A program made the translations under genes and the position numbers. A stretch of 64,000 nt of DNA, taken from assembly GCF_025290835.2 (NCBI RefSeq), contig NZ_JAOCQD020000002.1, forward strand, positions 1,054,001-1,118,000, read 5' to 3'. Positions 59,234-64,000 of the stretch are shown here, one piece after another (positions within the stretch are counted from its first letter, which is position 1; each line of letters begins with the position of its first letter). Under the pieces are notes generated by a model, which searched no databases, had not been told where the DNA came from, and saw nothing but the letters and a program-made list of their open reading frames with translations. This stretch comes from Aquabacterium sp. OR-4. GTDB taxonomy: Bacteria > Pseudomonadota > Gammaproteobacteria > Burkholderiales > Burkholderiaceae_C.

Positions 59234-59623
59234 ATGTCGCTCCGCACTCATTTGGTCGCAGCAGTCTTGCCTCTCATTTTGGTGGCTGGGCTTTGGTACC
59301 TGGCCGACGTCGCTGTGGCCTCCAAGTCCGCTGACGTCGTGGAACTGGACATGGTGCTGTCTAAGCAATCACTCCGAACGTGCGGAGTCGAGAGGCTTCG
59401 CCAAGCTCCATTCGTCTCCAAGGTGGAGAACCTGCTCACAGACGGGTTAGCCGTCTCTCTGCGCACAGATCCTCCGTCGCAACAGATGCTCATGCCGGTC
59501 TCCGGGAAACGCATCCGAATCTCGGAAAGTTGGCTTTCAAAGAACGGCTCTCCTGAACGCCGCGCCCGGGCCAACAAGAACTTAGACCAGACGGCAGAAG
59601 TACTGGCAGGCTGCGGCGGCTAG
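59234..59623 (+). CDS. Cassette 19: exported/membrane-anchored hypothetical protein
   Basis: A 129-residue protein with an N-terminal hydrophobic segment (LVAAVLPLILVAGLWYLADVAVA) that is either a signal peptide or an anchor, followed by a soluble domain ending QTAEVLAGCGG. No family recognised. Confidence 0.65.
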   Translation: MSLRTHLVAAVLPLILVAGLWYLADVAVASKSADVVELDMVLSKQSLRTCGVERLRQAPFVSKVENLLTDGLAVSLRTDPPSQQMLMPVSGKRIRISESWLSKNGSPERRARANKNLDQTAEVLAGCGG

Positions 59624-59666
59624 GCCGCAGGGCTATGCTCACCAGCGCACACCTGTACCGAGTGAC

Positions 59667-59795
59667 GCCTAACCCCTCGCTCAAGCCGACCCGCTACGGC
59701 AGCCACCGCCTGGCCGCTCCAGGCTTTTGTGAATATCATCCTTCCGCGGCCAGTCGGTGTCTGCCTCCGCGGGCGCCTTAGCTCGAACGTTAGGC
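59667..59795 (+). other. attC 19 (129 bp)
   Basis: GCCTAAC to GTTAGGC; long class with more divergent arms. Confidence 0.9.
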
Positions 59796-60201
59796 CGCAG
59801 CCGTCTCAAACCATGCAGGCACCGCGCATCTATCACCGCACCTTTCTCGTGCTGCTCGCAGGCACCACCCCTCCCGGTGCGGCTCGGTTCGTTACAGGTC
59901 GCGCCCTTCCTTCTGGTACTTCGGTTTTCGGTTCTCTCAGCGCGCTTGCCAGCAAAGCGGTGGCCATTGCCTTCAGGCTCTGGCGCCTGTCGCAATTCAG
60001 TTCTCGCCACGGTACGGTTCTTCCCTTTCTCGCCCCGCCATCCTTCGGCACCGATTCATCTGCTGGCAATCCGTTCGGTCAAGCCCTTGGCTCGTTCGCC
60101 TTGTTCACGGCCAGCAAGTCTCCTGGTCTGGGTCAGTGTGTTTTCTGGCACGCTTGCCTCTGGCTGCACGTTGCTCAGCCAGTTCACTCTGCCGGGCCGC
60201 G
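59796..60201 (+). other. Cassette 20: repeated cassette family, copy 2 (no convincing gene)
   Basis: The most diverged of three copies (compare 50149-50554 and 63244-63649). The 74-residue frame that ends at the attC core in the other copies is open here but lacks their GTG start (GCG instead), which argues against it being a gene. The frame from ATG 59813 runs through the attC. Confidence 0.6.
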
Positions 60202-60315
60202 GCCTAACACTTCGCTCAACCAGACCCACCACAGCATGCCGCCGCCCGGGCCTCCATTTCATTCTGGCCCAGCCGCCGTCACGCTGCGGCGGTCTGGTTA
60301 GCTCAAACGTTAGGC
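60202..60315 (+). other. attC 20 (114 bp)
   Basis: GCCTAAC to GTTAGGC; same attC type as 13 and 25. Confidence 0.93.
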
Positions 60316-60374
60316 TGCATAGGAAAGACCCCTGCACGCCCACCACCATAGAAGGACAAACTTCGGAGGATCAC

Positions 60375-60809
60375 ATGACCGATTCATGGTTTCAGAAGGA
60401 AGAGTATTTGACACTTCGCAAGGAGGTCGAAAGCAACATGGCTGAACTCGCAAATCTTGAAAAGATTTGTGTTGGCGGGGTTGCCGGAATCTTTGCATGG
60501 GTATCAAAGAATAGTGGGGACTTGAATGGATTCGAGAATTTCGCCTGGATGGTTCCGAGCTTACTTCCGCTATTTTGAATGCTGAAGGCAACGTCGATTG
60601 GCATACACCTTCAAATTTTGGGAAATTACCTCCACAAGATTGAGAATGCCCAGCTGCCCGACAACGCGAATCCAGAAGGATGGGAATCATTTTTCCAGAA
60701 CAACGGACTAAGCCAGAGAACAACACAAACAGAGATTCGTTGGAAAGCTCTTGCTTGGGTAACTCTACTTGGCAGTATCGTTGGACTAGCGCAGTCGTTG
60801 TTCAAATAG
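60375..60809 (+). pseudogene. Cassette 21: membrane protein gene with in-frame TGA
   Basis: From ATG 60375 (preceded by GGAGG) a 67-codon frame ends at TGA 60576-60578 and continues in the same frame with ATG for 76 more codons to 60809. Read through, it is a 144-residue protein with a coiled N-terminus (MTDSWFQKEEYLTLRKEVESNMAEL), a hydrophobic hairpin around VGGVAGIFAWV, SLLPLF and a final transmembrane helix (ALAWVTLLGSIVGLAQSLF). The likeliest reading is one gene with a nonsense mutation; two separate small genes are possible. Confidence 0.65.
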
Positions 60810-60820
60810 GTTGCAATGCA

Positions 60821-60932
60821 GCCTAACCATTCGCTCAACCGGACCCATTGCAGCATGCGGCAAAAGGCCCGCCATTTCATTCTGGGCCTTTTGCCACATA
60901 CCGCAATGGTCCGGTTAGCTCAAACGTTAGGC
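60821..60932 (+). other. attC 21 (112 bp)
   Basis: Short-class attC, GCCTAAC to GTTAGGC. Confidence 0.93.
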
Positions 60933-60979
60933 CTCAGATTTCATCCGCATCGCCCTTCGAAGGCTTCAACACAAATTCA

Positions 60980-61366
60980 ATGCACACCCTCTTCGCGCTC
61001 TACACATTGGCTAGTCTCGCCCACTTCAGCCATAACGCTGAATACATCGCGTTCTATCCTGGTCTCCCAAACTGGATGACTAGGGAGACCGTCTACTTGG
61101 CTTGGCTAACAGTTGCAAGTGTTGGTCTACTTGCAATGCTAACCGCTTGGCGTGGCTGGAAGAGAGTTGCGGCACCGCTCCTCGTGGCGTATGGTTTACT
61201 TGGCACAGATGGATTACTCCACTACACGCTTGCCTTGTGTTCAGAACACACACTTACCACAAACGTTACGATATTTTCAGAAGTCTTCCTTGGCGTTATC
61301 TTGGCCTGTGCAGGTGCAGTTAAGTTCCATCGGCTAACAGTTCGCCGCAAGCGCACTGAGGCCTAA
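60980..61366 (+). CDS. Cassette 22: small integral membrane protein
   Basis: A 128-residue protein with about four hydrophobic helices (TLFALYTLASLAHF; VYLAWLTVASVGLLAMLTAW; AAPLLVAYGLLGTDGLLHYTL; FSEVFLGVILACAGAV). No family recognised. TAA stop from the attC 22 core. Confidence 0.7.
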   Translation: MHTLFALYTLASLAHFSHNAEYIAFYPGLPNWMTRETVYLAWLTVASVGLLAMLTAWRGWKRVAAPLLVAYGLLGTDGLLHYTLALCSEHTLTTNVTIFSEVFLGVILACAGAVKFHRLTVRRKRTEA

Positions 61367-61472
61367 CCATTCGCTCAACCGGACCCATTGCGGCATGCGG
61401 CCAAAGGCCCGCCATTTCATTCTTGGCCTTTAGCCACATACCGCAACGGTCCGGTTAGCTCAAACGTTATGC
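61361..61472 (+). other. attC 22 (112 bp, variant right core GTTATGC)
   Basis: GCCTAAC at the left, GTTATGC at the right. The T breaks the GTTRRRY consensus and creates an ATG in frame with the next gene. Confidence 0.9.
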
Positions 61473-61516
61473 GTCATTGGCAAATCCTTTATCCTGCCAC
61501 ACTAGAAATACCAAAA

Positions 61517-62191
61517 ATGCTCAGAGCTTCTACGAAACGAACCGTGCTTGATCTTCTTGATGAAAGTTACTTCGGCGCTTCAAACTTTTCCGTTGAATTT
61601 GGAGATGGAAATCCGAGATGGCTGAAAGTCTCATTCATTCCGAATGGCAACTTTAGTTTCAAGATCGACGGAACAGGCCTCGGTACGGCGTTTTATCAAT
61701 CAAGTGCGGCCCCAGGTGTCGAGTTTCTACGTCCAGACACCCATATGGAGCGCAGTTTTGACGATTGTGCTAGGCGCATTCCAGATTGGATTCAGAGGAT
61801 TAAGGAGGAAATAATTGACTCAAGTCCACTTAATCGAGAGTTGCAATTGGTTCGAAAGCAACTGGAAGAGAGAATTGACTATCTCGGGGAGAAACAGGAT
61901 GACTATTTCACTCGCGAAGAGGCAACCCAGTTAGCCGAAAGGTTGAATGAGTTTTCCAATAAGCTTACAGAATTGTGCCCTACCAATGATGAGCTAAAGA
62001 GCGTAATTTCCAACCTGAAGGCCAAACTGGAAGTACTTGCCGCGGCGACAGAAAGCGTGAACAAGGGTACATGGTTACGAATGGCGGGCAGCCGCATCCT
62101 TAAGGCAGCGAAGGCCGTTATGGGTTCGAAGGAGGGGCGAGAATTTGCGCTTGAGGCGGCCAAGAAAGTTCTGCTAGATGGCCCGAAATGA
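61517..62191 (+). CDS. Cassette 23: coiled-coil hypothetical protein
   Basis: A 224-residue protein. The N-terminal half is a beta-rich domain (DESYFGASNFSVEFGDGNPRWLKVSFIPNGNFSFKI), then a coiled coil (about 115-200, RELQLVRKQLEERIDYLGEK...TQLAERLNEFSNKLTEL) and a helical tail. An in-frame ATG inside the attC core (61469) would give 240 residues. It resembles unannotated bacterial proteins; function unknown. Confidence 0.7.
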   Translation: MLRASTKRTVLDLLDESYFGASNFSVEFGDGNPRWLKVSFIPNGNFSFKIDGTGLGTAFYQSSAAPGVEFLRPDTHMERSFDDCARRIPDWIQRIKEEIIDSSPLNRELQLVRKQLEERIDYLGEKQDDYFTREEATQLAERLNEFSNKLTELCPTNDELKSVISNLKAKLEVLAAATESVNKGTWLRMAGSRILKAAKAVMGSKEGREFALEAAKKVLLDGPK

Positions 62192-62192
62192 C

Positions 62193-62304
62193 GCCTAACC
62201 ATTCGCTCAACCGGACCCATTGCGGCATGCGGCCAAAAGCCCGCCATTTCATTCTGGGCTTTTAGCCACACGCCGCAACGGTCCGGTTAGCTCAAACGTT
62301 AGGC
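62193..62304 (+). other. attC 23 (112 bp)
   Basis: Short-class attC, GCCTAAC to GTTAGGC. Confidence 0.93.
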
Positions 62305-62336
62305 ATCTCAACCGACCACCTTCGTCCTTCCTCGCA

Positions 62337-62720
62337 ATGGCTGCACAAAATCTATCCGCTTACCCGCGCCTGAGGCTGGCGGTCACACTTGCGCTGACGG
62401 TCGCCATAGGCGTGCTTTCGAGCATTCTTGCGTCGCAGATCATGCCCAACGGGCAGCTGGACTGGTCCCTACTTCCGAAGGTTTCATCGTTCTGGATCTT
62501 GCTGCTAGTCACCGCGGTCTGGCTCAGCGTTCAGGTGGCGTATCTGCAGTCTGACTATGGGCTCATAACTTACGCCGACGATCTCCACTGCGAGGCAGTC
62601 ATCCGGAAGTTGAAGCTTGATGCACTTGCTGCGGACCTTCTAAAGAATCCAGACAAGGCCCACGCACTGGACGCAACTGCCCTCCGAAAGGACCTCGGAC
62701 TCAAGCGTAAGAGCATCTAG
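62337..62720 (+). CDS. Cassette 24, first gene: membrane protein
   Basis: A 127-residue protein with two hydrophobic helices (LRLAVTLALTVAIGVLSSILA; FWILLLVTAVWLSVQVAYL) and a basic cytoplasmic tail (AVIRKLKLDALAADLLKNPDKAHALDATALRKDLGLKRK). Followed immediately by a second gene, so this is a two-gene cassette. Confidence 0.68.
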   Translation: MAAQNLSAYPRLRLAVTLALTVAIGVLSSILASQIMPNGQLDWSLLPKVSSFWILLLVTAVWLSVQVAYLQSDYGLITYADDLHCEAVIRKLKLDALAADLLKNPDKAHALDATALRKDLGLKRKSI

Positions 62721-62730
62721 GGTGAGCGAC

Positions 62731-63114
62731 ATGACCGACAACCACACTGAAACACTCCCTGCATCGGCGAACGCGAAGAGCCTAACTGTCTTTCGCACAC
62801 CCTCATTTGATGAGTCGCGGAACGGCACGCCGCTCAGCGATGAGGGTGCATTCTCTAGGATGATTCATACACTAGTCGCAGATCCAGATGCAGGCAAAGT
62901 CGTTCATAAGCAGACAGGATCAGAAGTCCGAACACTGAAGTTCAACGACTATCGGATCTTCTATCTCGTGCACAACAACAGCGTCTATCTGTTGAGCATC
63001 GACGCAGATGGACCCGAATCTGCACCCACTCGGCCTTTCAAACGCAGTCTCGCAAAGTTGCTTGATCGAGTTTGGTTGTCAGCAGTTGTGGAAGCAATGC
63101 GGAGGCTGATATGA
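62731..63114 (+). CDS. Cassette 24, second gene: small protein with RelE/ParE-like core
   Basis: A 127-residue protein from ATG 62731, with AGGGTGAG just upstream; GTG 62722 is an alternative. The stretch TGSEVRTLKFNDYRIFYLVHNNSVYLLSIDAD resembles the beta-strand core of RelE/ParE-type toxins or related small folds. The match is weak, and the first gene is not a recognisable antitoxin. Confidence 0.6.
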   Translation: MTDNHTETLPASANAKSLTVFRTPSFDESRNGTPLSDEGAFSRMIHTLVADPDAGKVVHKQTGSEVRTLKFNDYRIFYLVHNNSVYLLSIDADGPESAPTRPFKRSLAKLLDRVWLSAVVEAMRRLI

Positions 63115-63117
63115 GAT

Positions 63118-63243
63118 GCCTAACTTGTCGTTCAACCGGAGCGCCAACGGCATGGCACCCTGGCCGTGCGACCGCCTTGGTCCATCATCGGCCGCACGGC
63201 CAGGGCGCCACGCCGTCGTCGCCCGGTTAACTCTACGTTAGGC
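63118..63243 (+). other. attC 24 (126 bp)
   Basis: GCCTAAC to GTTAGGC; long class with GGCATGGCACCCTGGCCGTG / CGGCCAGGGCGCCACGCCG arms. Confidence 0.9.
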
Positions 63244-63649
63244 CGCAGCCGTCTCAAACCATGCAGGCACCGCGCATCTGTCGCCGCAGCTTTCTCGTGC
63301 TGCTCGCAGGCCCCGTCCCTGGCGGTGCGGCTCGGTTCGTTGCAGGTCGCGCCCTTCCTTTTGGTACTTCGGTCTTCGGTTCTCTCAGCGCGCTTGTCAG
63401 CAAAACGGTGGCCGTGGCCATCAAGCTCTGGTGCCTGTCGAAATTCAACGCTCGACAAGGTACGGCACTTTTATTTCTGGTCGCGTCTTATTTCGGCACC
63501 GGTTCATCTGCTGGCAAACCGTTCGTTCAAGCCCGTGGCTCACTCGCCTTGTTCACGGCCAGCAAGTTTTCAGGTCTGGGTTGTTGTGTTTTCTGGCAGG
63601 CTTGCATCTGGCTTCGCGTTGCTCGGCCAATCCACTCTGCCGGGCCGCG
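63244..63649 (+). other. Cassette 25: repeated cassette family, copy 3 (no convincing gene)
   Basis: Closely similar to the copy in cassette 13. Frame from ATG 63261 (162 residues) runs through the attC; frame from GTG 63431 (74 residues) ends at the attC TAA. Not called as a gene. Confidence 0.6.
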
Positions 63650-63763
63650 GCCTAACACTTCACTCAACCAGACCCACCACAGCATGCCGCCGTCCGGGCC
63701 TCCATTTCATTCTGGCCCAGCCGCCGTCACGCTGCGGCGGTCTGGTTAGCTCAAACGTTGATA
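63650..63763 (+). other. attC 25 (last; right core broken)
   Basis: Begins GCCTAAC and matches attC 13 and 20 up to CTCAAACGTT, after which GATATGG replaces AGGC. Either the array ends here or another element has inserted at the core. Confidence 0.85.
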
Positions 63764-64000
63764 TGGCTTCTGTCTGTCAAGAGCGCGCATGAATCCCTCT
63801 GCGCAAACAGATGATCGTGGAACCCGTTGCCGGACGGGGAACGCGACGGAGCCTGGTGCTGCCACCCGATGGTGGATGTGCGACGGTTGTTCGGGCTGAT
63901 ATGCGAGGGTTGGATACCTCAAGACAGGGAATCGTCGCGGGGCTGCCTTCGCTCTAGGGTCTGAGATCAATGGACACCGCACCTCTCGGCCCGCTGTCGA
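63764..64000. other. Unassigned sequence after the last attC
   Basis: No attC, no insertion-sequence end that I recognise and no closed gene. An ATG at 63970 opens a frame (MDTAPLGPLS) that runs off the window. The stretch could be the left end of a mobile element or intron that broke the attC core, or the post-array chromosome. Confidence 0.4.

Noticed and set aside
39394..63763. Many short frames reading like RHAAKGPPFHSGPLATYRN
   Set aside because: These are translations of the attC sites themselves, repeated because the sites are repeated; they are not proteins.
39394..63763. Regularly spaced similar repeats suggesting a CRISPR array
   Set aside because: Units are 111-129 bp with RYYYAAC/GTTRRRY ends and gene-sized spacing behind an integron integrase; they are attC sites. 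No cas genes are present.

Overview
The window is a high-GC bacterial chromosome segment. The GC-rich codon use, a betaproteobacterial-style MSHA pilus locus and the neighbouring housekeeping genes suggest a member of the Burkholderiales (Rubrivivax/Leptothrix/Ideonella-like). That placement is inference; no rRNA or other marker gene is present.

Bases 1-10.7 kb are ordinary backbone: a large lipoprotein, a Fur-family regulator, an HD-GYP-type protein, a SulP anion transporter, a peptide/opine-type ABC substrate-binding protein, a DadA-like D-amino acid dehydrogenase and an AstE/AspA-like zinc deacylase. Bases 11.5-29.5 kb are an MSHA-type IV pilus locus read left to right: mshI, a PilN-like gene, mshJ, mshK, mshL (secretin), mshE (ATPase), mshG (platform), a major pilin, two large MshQ-like adhesins and four minor pilins or pseudopilins. 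The locus is bracketed by two oppositely oriented copies of a roughly 590-bp non-coding element that is itself an inverted repeat. Bases 30.4-36.9 kb hold leftward genes: prolyl 4-hydroxylase, yaaA, an esterase and dnaE2 (with a long Gln/Ser/Pro insertion).

Bases 36.9-63.8 kb are a sedentary chromosomal integron. A leftward integron integrase (intI) with a LexA box in its promoter is followed by an attI-like core at 38769 and a rightward array of gene cassettes. I count 25 attC sites: 23 intact, one split by an insertion sequence and one truncated. They fall into two homogeneous length classes (111-114 bp and 126-129 bp), as expected for a resident integron. Base composition drops clearly in the cassettes. 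Cargo includes an HTH protein, a GIY-YIG nuclease, a GFA-family protein, a DUF1801-like protein, a reverse-oriented FitAB/VapBC-type toxin-antitoxin pair, an HNH nuclease, a TIR-like protein that resembles anti-phage NADase effectors, a nucleotidyltransferase, a GNAT acetyltransferase, small membrane proteins and many unknowns. One cassette family without a convincing gene occurs three times.

The array is invaded by six insertion sequences: three IS630-family copies (two in perfect tandem, one inside an attC), one IS66-family element and two oppositely oriented IS1595-family copies. Target duplications allow several interrupted cassette genes to be rebuilt exactly. The array appears to stop at about 63.76 kb, where the last attC core is broken after GTT by unrecognised sequence that continues past the window.
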